DNA of 13,610 bases from contig WFRQ01000473.1 of NCBI GenBank assembly GCA_015486425.1, positions 1 through 13,610 on the forward strand, given 5' to 3'. The position numbers were made by a program, and so were the translations under genes. The first letter of the stretch is position 1, and each line of letters starts with the position of its first letter. The notes beneath the pieces were generated by a model that was not told where the DNA came from, did no database searches, and saw only the letters and a program-made list of their open reading frames with translations. The DNA is from Deltaproteobacteria bacterium (GTDB lineage: Bacteria > Desulfobacterota > Dissulfuribacteria > Dissulfuribacterales > QOAL01). This document shows, in pieces, positions 5,536 to 13,162 of the stretch.

Positions 5536-8037
5536 TCACCTGTCCATGTACCTGAGCCTGAGCGCATTGGAGACAACGGTTACTGAACTCATTGCCATTG
5601 CCGCTGCTGCAAAAACCGGCGAGAGCCTGATTCCCCAAATAGGATAGAGCACGCCTGCTGCCACTGGAATTGCCAGGGTATTGTAGGCAAAGGCCCAGAA
5701 AAGATTCTGCTTGATAATCCTGAGAGTTGCCCTCACAAGCTCCAGGGCCTGCGGCACTGCCATGAGGTCTTCGCGCATAAGCCCTATATCCGCCGCATCC
5801 ATGGCTATATCAGTGCCTGTTCCCATTGCAATTCCCACGTCCGCCTGAACAAGCGCCGGTGCATCATTCACACCGTCTCCCACCATGGCAACGCGCCGCC
5901 CCTGCTCCTGCAGCCTCTTTATGTGACTGGCCTTCTCGGCTGGAAGCACCTGTGCCTCAAAGCCGTCAAGGCCAAGCCTTTCAGCAACGGCACCGGCAGT
6001 GGCGGCATTATCCCCTGTAAGCATCATAACGCTGATACCCATTGCCTTCAGCCTCGATACTGCCTGCGAGGCCTCTTTTCTTACACTGTCAGCAAGGGCC
6101 ATGACACCTGCGGCCCTGCCATCCACAGCCACCCATATCACTGTCTTGCCCTGGGAGGAGAGCCTTTCAGCCGCATCTTCAAAGGCCGCGGTATCTATGC
6201 CGGACTCCTCTATGAACACCCTTGTTCCAACTGCCACCTGATACTCACCGGCCCTTGCGTTTACCCCCCTGCCGGGAAATGATTTGAACTCGCTGACCTT
6301 TGGAAACTCCGCGCCTGCCTTCAGCGCCCCTGCTGCCACAGCCTCTGCCAGCGGATGCTCGGAAAGGGCCTCAACCGCGCCTGCAAGCCTGAGAATATCA
6401 AGCCTCTCAAGGCTGCCTGCCCCATCACTGCCACCACTTTCCGAAACAACCACATCTGTAACAACAGGCTTCCCGTATGTCAGGGTTCCTGTCTTGTCAA
6501 ACACCACCACAGACGTATCTGCCCCCTGCTCCACTGCCCTGGCATCCTTTATCAGAATACCCTCCTCGGCCCCGCGCCCCGTGCCTGCCATTACTGCGGC
6601 AGGTGTTGCAAGCCCCATTGCACAAGGGCAGGCTATGACCATAACAGTGACAAATGTAACAAGCGCATTGGTAATACGTGGCTCCGGCCCTGAAAAATAC
6701 CAGATGGCCCCTGCAATTATGGCAGCAGTTATTACAACAGGCACAAAAACAGAGGCCACGCGGTCTGCAAGCCTCTGGATGGCAGCCTTTGAGCCCTGGG
6801 CCTCCTGGACCACACGAACTATTTCTGCGATAACCGTATCAGACCCCACCTTTTCAGCGCGTATTGTCACAGCTCCCCACTGGTTCAAGGTGCCTGCTAT
6901 TACAACATCCCCTGAGGCTTTCCTTACTGCCGCTGACTCACCGGTAAGCATGGATTCATCCACTTCTGTCTCGCCGTCCAGCACTGTTCCGTCAACAGGA
7001 AAGGCCTGGGACGGGCCCACCCTCACACTCTCGCCAACCCTGATTTCAGATACCGGAACCTCTTTTTCCTCACCTCCGCGTATAACCGTGGCTGTGGCAG
7101 GGGTAAGGGTAAGGAGTCTGGTAATGGCCCCTGCCGCCTGGTCCCTGGCCCTGCGTTCAAGCCAGCGTCCAAGCAGCACAAATACGATTATCATTGACGC
7201 AGAGTCATAATAGAGATGCAGCGGAAGCCCGGCGGCTGTAAAAATCCCGGGAAACAGGGTGATGAAAAGAGAGTAGAAAAATGCAGATAAAGTGCCCACT
7301 GCCACAAGGGTGTTCATGTCTGCGCTGCCATGACGAGCTGCAATCCATGCGTTCTTAAGAAAGGGCCAGCCCACGTAGAACTGCACCGGCAGCGCGAATG
7401 ACAGCAGCAGGAATGCCCTGAGAGTCCAGGAAATGCCCTTAACAAACGGAAACAGGCCCGGCATGGAAAACACGAATACCGGAACGGCGAGAATCACGCC
7501 AGTGAGAAGCCTGCGTTTAAGGTCAAGTAGCTCCCTGTCAATGCCAGGTGCAGACGGCCCGGCAGGTTCGGCAGACGTACCGTCGCCACTGATATCCAGG
7601 GATGCCACACTGTAGCCTGAATCAGTAACCACCTGCTTCAGATCATCAGGCTGGACCTCTGCCGGGTTAAAATGCACAATGGCCCTTGAGGCTGCAAAAT
7701 TTACAGCAGCGTCAGTTACACCATGCATTTCAGAAAGGGCCTTTTCAATACGGTTTGCACAGTTTACGCAGCTCATACCCTCTATTCCCATGACTGCCAC
7801 AGCAGGGCCGGAAGTCACTTCCGCAGGCTCTGCGCCATAGCCCTGGGCCTTTATTGCATCAATCATCTGCTGCACGTCAACGGTTTCAGGATCGTAATGA
7901 ACCACGGCAATGGAGGCCGCAAAGTTTACAGCAGCGTCTTCTACGCCTGACATGCCCTTAAGGGTGTCTTCCACCCTTGAGGCGCAAACAGCACAGTTCA
8001 GACCGGAAAGCCTCAGAGTTATTTTTTCAAGTGACAT
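5536..8037 (-). CDS. copA: Copper-exporting P1B-type ATPase with two HMA domains
   Basis: An 833-residue heavy-metal P-type ATPase that pumps Cu+ (possibly Ag+) out of the cytoplasm. Two N-terminal HMA domains carry metal sites CAVC (15-18) and CVNC (90-93) and look like an internal duplication (both contain DAAVNFAAS). Then come TM helices from about 178, the actuator TGES (365-368), the CPC motif in TM6 (470-472), the phosphorylated Asp514 in DKTGTLT, the nucleotide-domain SEHPLAEA (His561-Pro562), GDGVNDAP (Asp721, Asp725), and the last two helices with Tyr785-Asn786 and Met814/Ser818. The Tyr-Asn and Met-Ser pattern with CPC marks the Cu+ (P1B-1) class. ATG 8037 has GGAG about 9 bp upstream. 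Length is usual for two-HMA CopA. No copper chaperone or regulator gene is adjacent. A palindrome at 8083-8097 may be its operator. Confidence 0.95.
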   Translation of the reverse strand: MSLEKITLRLSGLNCAVCASRVEDTLKGMSGVEDAAVNFAASIAVVHYDPETVDVQQMIDAIKAQGYGAEPAEVTSGPAVAVMGIEGMSCVNCANRIEKALSEMHGVTDAAVNFAASRAIVHFNPAEVQPDDLKQVVTDSGYSVASLDISGDGTSAEPAGPSAPGIDRELLDLKRRLLTGVILAVPVFVFSMPGLFPFVKGISWTLRAFLLLSFALPVQFYVGWPFLKNAWIAARHGSADMNTLVAVGTLSAFFYSLFITLFPGIFTAAGLPLHLYYDSASMIIVFVLLGRWLERRARDQAAGAITRLLTLTPATATVIRGGEEKEVPVSEIRVGESVRVGPSQAFPVDGTVLDGETEVDESMLTGESAAVRKASGDVVIAGTLNQWGAVTIRAEKVGSDTVIAEIVRVVQEAQGSKAAIQRLADRVASVFVPVVITAAIIAGAIWYFSGPEPRITNALVTFVTVMVIACPCAMGLATPAAVMAGTGRGAEEGILIKDARAVEQGADTSVVVFDKTGTLTYGKPVVTDVVVSESGGSDGAGSLERLDILRLAGAVEALSEHPLAEAVAAGALKAGAEFPKVSEFKSFPGRGVNARAGEYQVAVGTRVFIEESGIDTAAFEDAAERLSSQGKTVIWVAVDGRAAGVMALADSVRKEASQAVSRLKAMGISVMMLTGDNAATAGAVAERLGLDGFEAQVLPAEKASHIKRLQEQGRRVAMVGDGVNDAPALVQADVGIAMGTGTDIAMDAADIGLMREDLMAVPQALELVRATLRIIKQNLFWAFAYNTLAIPVAAGVLYPIWGIRLSPVFAAAAMAMSSVTVVSNALRLRYMDR

Positions 8038-8082
8038 GATTTCTGCTCCGGATTAAAAAAATCGAGACAAATTGAGAATGTT

Positions 8083-8097
8083 ATCTGTCTGACAGAT
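8083..8097. promoter_or_regulatory. Palindrome upstream of copA
   Basis: ATCTGTC-T-GACAGAT is a perfect 7-bp inverted repeat 46-60 bp upstream of the copA start and in the copA/phosphatase divergent region. It does not match CueR, CopY or CsoR sites that I know. It could be an operator for copA; no good -35/-10 pair was found around it. Confidence 0.35.
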
Positions 8098-8169
8098 GAC
8101 TTGAGAAATTTTCACCAGGCCCCATTTCACAGTCATGGAAACACCAGCAAGACCTGCACAATGCATACG

Positions 8170-8209
8170 CCTCTTTCGCAGATATGCAGCAAAGCCCGCA
8201 GTCGCTCAA
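8170..8209 (+). repeat. Short upstream repeat, copy 2
   Basis: About 40 bp aligned to 381-421 with roughly 80 per cent identity and one 1-bp gap, sharing GATATGCAGCAAA and TCGCTCAA. It points toward the phosphatase gene and ends about 153 bp before its ATG, further away than the other two copies. Confidence 0.65.
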
Positions 8210-8362
8210 TGCCAAGGTAAACCTTGCCTTAAATGTGGACAGAGAGTATCCTTGTTTAAGGATACGATAGCCTTGTAAGAATGTCCAACCTCATTATTGT
8301 TCCCAGCCGGATGATGCAGTGCCTAACCACCTGTCCGTTACAACCCCAGCGAGTTAACCATA
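8210..8362. other. Leader region of the phosphatase-kinase genes
   Basis: No gene is seen here. Two small palindromes are present: AAGGT-AA-ACCTT near 8214-8225, and GTATCCTT-GTTT-AAGGATAC (8246-8265), an 8-bp perfect stem with a 4-base loop. The second has no T-run and is unlikely to be a terminator; it may be an operator or a leader hairpin. No convincing promoter or Shine-Dalgarno for ATG 8363 was found. Confidence 0.35.
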
Positions 8363-9163
8363 ATGCCTGAATCAATAAATTTTTGTGCCCTAACAGACAC
8401 AGGCCTGAAACGGAAAAAAAATGACGACTGCTTTCTCATTGTCGCTGATGGCGAATCAGGATTTCCTGTAAGCACCATGGGCGCAATGTTTGCCGTTGCA
8501 GACGGCATGGGGGGGCACCCTGCAGGTGACAAGGCGGCACGAATGGCATGTGATGTATTTCGCGACTGCTACTACGGTGTGCACGGCCTTGAGAAGGCCG
8601 TATGCCTGATATCCAGAATTGTTCCGTTTCTCTCCTGCCGACTTTTACTGAAACGCATGGCCACGGCAATGATCAATGCGGACAGGGCCATACAGGACTA
8701 TGAATGCAATCACAAAAAATGTGAGGGACTTGGCACGACCCTCTCGGTGCTTGTGATCACAGGCGGCAGGGCGCTTATCTCACACGTGGGTGACAGCAGA
8801 ATTTACCGTCTGCGCCAGGGCAGTCTCAAGCTTTGCACCGTGGATCATACCTTTGTGCAGGACCTTGTTGACATGGGAGAGATGACGCGCGAGGAGGCAG
8901 ATGAAAGCCCCATGCGCCACGTACTTATGGAGGCCCTCGGCAGGGGCGTTGACGAACTCTATATCAGTTGCGAAAAAGTGCATAGAGGCGATATTTTCCT
9001 TTTATGCTCTGACGGGCTGAATGACATGATAAATGACGAATCCATTCTGCAGGCATTAAATGCTGACACTGATATCCATGAAAAATGCGCCCGGCTTGTA
9101 AAAAATGCGCTTGAGGCCGGGGGCAAGGATAACGTGACAGTTATCGTGGTACAGTTAACTTGA
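8363..9163 (+). CDS. PP2C-type (PPM) Ser/Thr protein phosphatase
   Basis: A 266-residue metal-dependent phosphatase of the bacterial Stp/PrpC type, which removes phosphate from Ser/Thr of proteins, using Mn2+ or Mg2+. Motifs in order: TDTGLKRKKNDD (11-22; Arg17 is the conserved phosphate-binding Arg, and Asp replaces the usual Glu at 21), VADGMGGH (Asp47 metal ligand), GTTLSVLVI, SHVGDSRIYRLR, LLCSDGLND (Asp217 metal ligand) and GGKDNVTVIVV (Asp256 metal ligand). All metal aspartates are present, so it should be active. A segment of about 25 residues (VCLISRIVPFLSCRLLLKRM) before the GTT motif looks like an insertion compared with minimal family members. No signal or TM segment. It lies 10 bp before the kinase gene and is very likely its opposing enzyme. 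Confidence 0.92.
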   Translation: MPESINFCALTDTGLKRKKNDDCFLIVADGESGFPVSTMGAMFAVADGMGGHPAGDKAARMACDVFRDCYYGVHGLEKAVCLISRIVPFLSCRLLLKRMATAMINADRAIQDYECNHKKCEGLGTTLSVLVITGGRALISHVGDSRIYRLRQGSLKLCTVDHTFVQDLVDMGEMTREEADESPMRHVLMEALGRGVDELYISCEKVHRGDIFLLCSDGLNDMINDESILQALNADTDIHEKCARLVKNALEAGGKDNVTVIVVQLT

Positions 9164-9173
9164 GGCACAGATA

Positions 9174-10976
9174 ATGACAGTTGAAACAAAATACAGCCTG
9201 CCAGCCGGTACGGTACTGAATGATAAATGGGTGATCCTGGAGTTCATTGACAAGGGCGGCATGGGTGAAATCTATCGTGCCCACCAGTTGAACCTTAACA
9301 GGGACGTTGCCATTAAAATCGTTTCCAAGGAGTGGCTTGAAGATATAGAGGATGATGAGGAAGAGATTGAAAATGCCTTCAGACGCTTCAGCCAGGAAGT
9401 GCATACCATGGCTCAGATACGTCATCCCAATGTGATTCAGATATATGATTTTGACACGGCAACCGTGCAGATTGACAATGCTGATGTTGAAATTGAATAC
9501 ATGGCCCTGGAATACGTTCCCGGCAGGACCCTGTATGATACCATGAAGGAAGAGGGTTTCTATCCCTACGAGGATGAAGTGGCAGCATGGCTCAGGAAAA
9601 TCTTTATACCCGTGCTTGACGGGGTTCAGGCCATACACGCGGCAGGCATACTCCACAGGGATATGAAACCTGCTAATGTCCTCATGGACGGTGATGTTCC
9701 CAAGATTGCAGACTTCGGCCTTGCACGTTCATGCAAACTGAAATCAATGACCTGCTCCCTTGAAGTCAAGGGCTCTCCTGCGTACATGGCCCCTGAACAG
9801 TTTATTGACTTCAAGGGTACGGATCAGCGCACTGATATCTACTCGCTTGGGAAAATTCTCTACGAGGCCATTGACGGCAAAATACCCAAAAAGGCCATAC
9901 CGTTCAAACAGGCAGGGCTCAAAGAGGCGGAAACACCTTTTTTCAAGGCCCTTGACACCATTATCCGCAAGGCCACTGATGAAGAACCTGACAACCGTTA
10001 CCAGAGCGTAGAGGAACTCAGAGAGGCCATCGAAGAGGCGCTGCATATCCATGAGTCCAGCAAAATATCCGGAGCCGCCAAACCAGACGAATCCATTCAC
10101 ATGTCCAGGAATACGCTGAAAATTCTGTATGTGGCAGGTGCGGTTCTTTCCATATTGCTGATGTTCTGGGCATATCATTCTTTGCAGGAACATTTTGGTG
10201 AAAAAAAGTCAAAAACAGAACCCATTTCCACAACACAGGTTAAGGCTGCCCTGAACTATCCGGCTGGCGTGCCTCGGGAAATTACAACGCCTGATCACAC
10301 AGTGCTGAAGCTGGTACCTGGCGGAGAGTTCATCATGCCGCCGCACATCCTGGGCATGAAAGATATCAAGGTTACAGTCAAATCCTTTTACATGGATGAA
10401 ACCCCGGTTACAAACCAGCAGTTTGTGGATTTTCTAAACAAAATCCGCCAAAAACTGACTGTCAGTGATGGTGACGTTAAACATGGCAACAGAATTTATC
10501 TTTATCTTGGAGAGGTGGTGCCTGGATATGAGCCAATAGTTTTCGAAAATAACTTTTTCAGACTGAAGCATTCCGGACACTCAGCGTGCCCCGTGGTTCG
10601 GGTTACTGCCTACGGCGCCATGGGCTATGCCAGATTTTATGGGCGAAGGCTCCCTACTGTTACGGAATGGCTATACGCAGCCATGCAGGGCAGGGGAAGA
10701 GCAGGGCTTCCACAGAGCATGACCAGGCCTGTTGAACTCCCGTTTCCTGTCATGCTGCTTGACGCAAACATCTTCGGTATCCGCGGCTTGAATGTGAATC
10801 TCGGCTGCTGGGTAAAGCCTGACTCTGTGTACACAGGAAATACGCCGCTGATACTCGGAGGCTTTGACAGCGCTCACAATCCGGCAGTTACTGTTCCCGC
10901 GCCGGTAAAACGCAATCCATGGGAAGCATTTGAAGAAGTAGGATTCAGATGCGCCAGGGATATTGGCGATTCGTAA
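9174..10976 (+). CDS. Transmembrane Ser/Thr protein kinase with C-terminal FGE-like domain
   Basis: A 600-residue PknB-like (Hanks-type) kinase. The kinase domain covers about 19-290: glycine loop IDKGGMGEIY (first Gly of GxGxxG is Asp26), VAIK (Lys48), HRDMKPAN (Asp163), ADFG (Asp180), SPAYMAPE (206-208) and DIYSLG. These catalytic residues suggest an active enzyme. An acidic insert (EDIEDDEEEIENAF, about 56-69) sits in the N-lobe. One TM helix at about 315-335 leads to a region after the membrane with the FGE/SUMF1 pattern: LVPGGEFIM, SFYMDETPVTNQQFVDFLN (404-422), CPVVRVTAYGAMGYARFYGRRLPTVTEW (472-499) and GFRCARD at the end. The GGS and the paired catalytic cysteines of true formylglycine enzymes are absent, so this is more likely a ligand-sensing domain. 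Shine-Dalgarno GAGG overlaps the phosphatase stop, implying one operon. Confidence 0.92.
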   Translation: MTVETKYSLPAGTVLNDKWVILEFIDKGGMGEIYRAHQLNLNRDVAIKIVSKEWLEDIEDDEEEIENAFRRFSQEVHTMAQIRHPNVIQIYDFDTATVQIDNADVEIEYMALEYVPGRTLYDTMKEEGFYPYEDEVAAWLRKIFIPVLDGVQAIHAAGILHRDMKPANVLMDGDVPKIADFGLARSCKLKSMTCSLEVKGSPAYMAPEQFIDFKGTDQRTDIYSLGKILYEAIDGKIPKKAIPFKQAGLKEAETPFFKALDTIIRKATDEEPDNRYQSVEELREAIEEALHIHESSKISGAAKPDESIHMSRNTLKILYVAGAVLSILLMFWAYHSLQEHFGEKKSKTEPISTTQVKAALNYPAGVPREITTPDHTVLKLVPGGEFIMPPHILGMKDIKVTVKSFYMDETPVTNQQFVDFLNKIRQKLTVSDGDVKHGNRIYLYLGEVVPGYEPIVFENNFFRLKHSGHSACPVVRVTAYGAMGYARFYGRRLPTVTEWLYAAMQGRGRAGLPQSMTRPVELPFPVMLLDANIFGIRGLNVNLGCWVKPDSVYTGNTPLILGGFDSAHNPAVTVPAPVKRNPWEAFEEVGFRCARDIGDS

Positions 10977-10995
10977 TTCAGGAAATTTTGTGCGG

Positions 10996-11014
10996 ACTTA
11001 TTGAGAAGTTACTA
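10996..11014 (+). repeat. Solo copy of the MITE-like terminal sequence
   Basis: ACTTATTGAGAAGTTACTA, identical over 19 bp to 4434-4452 (the right end of the MITE-like element plus two flanking bases). No matching inverted end is found nearby. It lies 19 bp after the kinase stop, between the kinase gene and the next gene. Confidence 0.7.
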
Positions 11015-11043
11015 ATGGTTACACCCCGCATGCATGGCAATCC

Positions 11044-11541
11044 ATGAAATCAGAAAACATTGAGATAAGACACCTCCTGCTTGCCTGTGCCCCTGACAGG
11101 CACACTGCTGAAAATGATGTACTGAGATTTATTCAGCAAAATAAACTGGTGCGTTATGACAATGTTACAGTGGAGATGACATGCAGCGCCAAACAGCCTG
11201 AATTCATGCCCATGATAGAGCAAGGCACGCAGGGCAACCAGGCAGCATCAAAAAAAATGCTTACAGAACTTATGAGTGAGGGTTATTCCAGCGTTCTGGA
11301 CCTGGCGACCCTTCCGCAGGGATATCTCTCCAAGCTGCTTCATACAGTGGCCCATCTGCAGGATGGATTTTTCGGAATAGATTCTGCATTGTACAACCTT
11401 GTGGAAGATTCACACCAGGTATCCACAAGGCTGAGCAGGGAGATGGAGCAGAGGCCCGGGGAGTTCTGGGCAGTAAAGGTGCGCTGTGTCTATTTTCATC
11501 ATGAGGATGCCTCAGAATGGCTCAGGAAAAGGCTGACATAG
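11044..11541 (+). CDS. Hypothetical protein of unknown function
   Basis: A 165-residue, probably cytoplasmic protein without a signal peptide or membrane segment. I do not recognise a family. It has a hydrophobic strand near the start (IRHLLLACAP), a helix-forming stretch (ENDVLRFIQQNKL), a polar middle (FMPMIEQGTQGNQAASKKML) and later YLSKLLHTVAHLQDGFFGID and VYFHHEDASEWLRKRL. The alternation of strands and helices could be an alpha/beta fold, but no catalytic motif stands out. The start ATG 11044 has no clear Shine-Dalgarno. It lies 67 bp after the kinase stop on the same strand, so it may be cotranscribed with the phosphatase and kinase, though a repeat lies between. Composition and codon use look like the neighbours, supporting a real gene. 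Confidence 0.62.
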   Translation: MKSENIEIRHLLLACAPDRHTAENDVLRFIQQNKLVRYDNVTVEMTCSAKQPEFMPMIEQGTQGNQAASKKMLTELMSEGYSSVLDLATLPQGYLSKLLHTVAHLQDGFFGIDSALYNLVEDSHQVSTRLSREMEQRPGEFWAVKVRCVYFHHEDASEWLRKRLT

Positions 11542-11559
11542 GGTAATTTTTCCAGAAAC

Positions 11560-11729
11560 AGGTTCCCGCTTTCTGAGTATTGCGAAGGCAGTGTGGCTTT
11601 TTGAGGCTTGTTCTGCGAGAAATCCTGCATATAATGTTCGAAACACATCATGACAGTTTCAGAACCAGTCTCAAAAAGTTACACTGCCGCAGCACGTTCT
11701 GCTATTGGGGTAAACGGGGAATGATCCCT
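11560..11729 (+). repeat. Long stem-loop repeat, copy B
   Basis: Lies between the convergent 3' ends of the 165-aa gene and eno. Bases 11587-11615 pair with 11660-11688, again 29 positions with one mismatch and a 44-nt loop. Compared with copy A, the pair T5368-A5463 is replaced by A11590-T11685 and the G.T pair 5369/5462 by the G-C pair 11591/11684. The right end repeats TAAACGGGG and a GGGGA...TCCC mini-hairpin. Outer limits approximate. Confidence 0.8.
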
Positions 11730-11753
11730 CTGAAATTATTCTGGCACAGCTCC

Positions 11754-13049
11754 TTAGAACATAACCGGGCGTGCGAAGCCCTCCCTGCCTGCAAAGACAG
11801 CCGAATCTCCCAGACACTCCTCAATTCTCATGAGCTGATTGTATTTCTCAACCCTTTCACCCCTTGCTGGCGCGCCTGTCTTTATGTGCCCGGTATCGAG
11901 CCCCACTGACAGATCTGCAATGAATGAATCAACGGTCTCGCCGCTCCTGTGGGACACCATTGCGCCCCAGGCCTGACTGTGAGCCATCCTGACCGCATCA
12001 ACGGTTTCACTGAGGGTACCGGCCTGATTAAGCTTTATCAGTACGCCGTTAGCTGCATTTTCTTCTATGCCGCGGCTTATACGCTTCACACTGGTAACAA
12101 AGAGGTCATCGCCTACAAGCTCAATTCTCTCACCGAGCCGTGCATTAAGGAGCTTCCACCCCTCCCAGTCATCTTCAGAAAGCCCGTCTTCAAGCACTAT
12201 CACCGGATAGTCAGCAGTCAGATCAGCGTAATAATCAACCATCTGTTCAGAGGTGAGCTCCCTGTTCTCTGTCCGAAGCTGATAGCGGCCTTCGTTAAAA
12301 AATTCGCTGGAAGCAGGGTCCATGGCAATGCCTGCGTCGCGCCCTGGTTCAAGCCCAGCGTCCCTTATGGCCTGCATTATGAAGTCAAGAGGCGTACGGT
12401 TGGAACCTGCGGCAGGCGCAAACCCTCCCTCATCACCCACAGCAGTGCCATAACCGTGTTTTTTAATAACGTTTTTTAAAGCGTGATAGATACCTGCTCC
12501 CCATTCCACTGCCTGGCACACACTCTCTGCGCCATAGGGAACTACCATGTACTCCTGAAAATCAGACCCTTCCCAGCCTGCATGAACACCGCCATTGATA
12601 ATATTCATCATGGGCACAGGAAGCCGCGTGGCATTCACCCCGCCGAGATACCGGAACAGCGGCATGCCTGACACCGCGGCAGCAGCACGCGCTGCGGCAA
12701 GCGATACACCCAGCATGGCGTTTGCGCCAAGAACGGACTTGTTTTCAGTGCCGTCAAGCAGGATCATTGCCCTGTCCAGTGCCTTCTGGTTCATGGCATC
12801 CATGCCTGTAATTTCCGGCGCGATTATGTTTGTTACATTGAAAACTGCCTTACGCACTCCCTTGCCGGAAAAATGCCGCTCATCCCCGTCCCTGAGCTCT
12901 ACAGCCTCGTGACTGCCGGTGGATGCGCCTGAAGGAACTGCTGCCCTTCCAATACAGCCGTCTTCAAGGATACAGTCAACCTCAACTGTAGGATTGCCTC
13001 TGGAATCAAGTATCTGACGTGCATGAAGCTCTCTGATGGCAGTGCGCAT
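11754..13049 (-). CDS. eno: Enolase (phosphopyruvate hydratase)
   Basis: A 431-residue cytoplasmic enolase, converting 2-phosphoglycerate to phosphoenolpyruvate. Landmarks: ILDSRGNPTVEV (13-24), PSGASTG (39-45, mobile loop), INGGVHAG, GDEGGFAP with the catalytic Glu, Mg2+ ligands in AMDPASSEF, LEDGLSEDDWEGW and GDDLFVT, base Lys339 in IKLNQ, and His367 in SHRSGET. The frame is open upstream to 13124, but that segment is translated repeat sequence; ATG 13049 follows GGGAG by about 8 bp and begins the canonical N-terminus. Several normally conserved spots differ: HAGWEGSDFQEY in place of the usual HADNNVDIQEF, NQAGTL for NQIGTL, ETVDSFIAD for ETEDSTIAD. Catalytic residues are intact, so function is expected. 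It is on the same strand as glmM, 195 bp downstream. Confidence 0.95.
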   Translation of the reverse strand: MRTAIRELHARQILDSRGNPTVEVDCILEDGCIGRAAVPSGASTGSHEAVELRDGDERHFSGKGVRKAVFNVTNIIAPEITGMDAMNQKALDRAMILLDGTENKSVLGANAMLGVSLAAARAAAAVSGMPLFRYLGGVNATRLPVPMMNIINGGVHAGWEGSDFQEYMVVPYGAESVCQAVEWGAGIYHALKNVIKKHGYGTAVGDEGGFAPAAGSNRTPLDFIMQAIRDAGLEPGRDAGIAMDPASSEFFNEGRYQLRTENRELTSEQMVDYYADLTADYPVIVLEDGLSEDDWEGWKLLNARLGERIELVGDDLFVTSVKRISRGIEENAANGVLIKLNQAGTLSETVDAVRMAHSQAWGAMVSHRSGETVDSFIADLSVGLDTGHIKTGAPARGERVEKYNQLMRIEECLGDSAVFAGREGFARPVMF

Positions 13050-13073
13050 AATGTATTTCTCCCTGTACCAGGA

Positions 13074-13103
13074 TTGAGCGATTGCAGGATTTGCTGCATA
13101 TCC
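13074..13103 (-). repeat. Short upstream repeat, copy 3
   Basis: On the minus strand the core reads GGATATGCAGCAAATCC followed by TGCAATCGCTCAA, almost identical to copy 1. It ends 24 bp before the eno start codon and points toward eno. It lies in the 5' leader between the repeat and the GGGAG ribosome binding site. Confidence 0.75.
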
Positions 13104-13132
13104 CACAATGCCGAAGGGTATCAAAATTTGAA

Positions 13133-13153
13133 ACGCTGGTATCTATTCAGCGT
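13133..13153. other. Small hairpin between glmM and eno
   Basis: ACGCTG (13133-13138) and CAGCGT (13148-13153) can pair around a 9-nt loop. There is no T-run in either direction, so no terminator is claimed. The rest of the 195-bp gap holds repeat copies and no gene. Confidence 0.3.
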
Positions 13154-13162
13154 AAGTGCATG

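Noticed and set aside
6284..7210. Long plus-strand reading frame (308 codons) opposite copA
   Set aside because: It is antisense to firmly identified copA, rich in Ser/Thr/Ala/Pro as expected from a shadow frame, and has no recognisable domain.
9141..9656. Minus-strand reading frame opposite the kinase
   Set aside because: Shadow of the kinase domain coding sequence with no support of its own.
10316..10976. Possible diversity-generating retroelement target in the FGE-like C-terminus
   Set aside because: Such domains can be retroelement targets, but no reverse transcriptase, template repeat or adenine-biased variable block is seen in the window.
11949..12479. Plus-strand reading frame opposite eno
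   Set aside because: Fully within the enolase gene, which carries intact catalytic motifs; no ribosome binding site or family resemblance.
13050..13124. N-terminal extension of enolase by 25 residues
   Set aside because: The extension is translated short repeat; ATG 13049 has a ribosome binding site and gives the canonical N-terminus.
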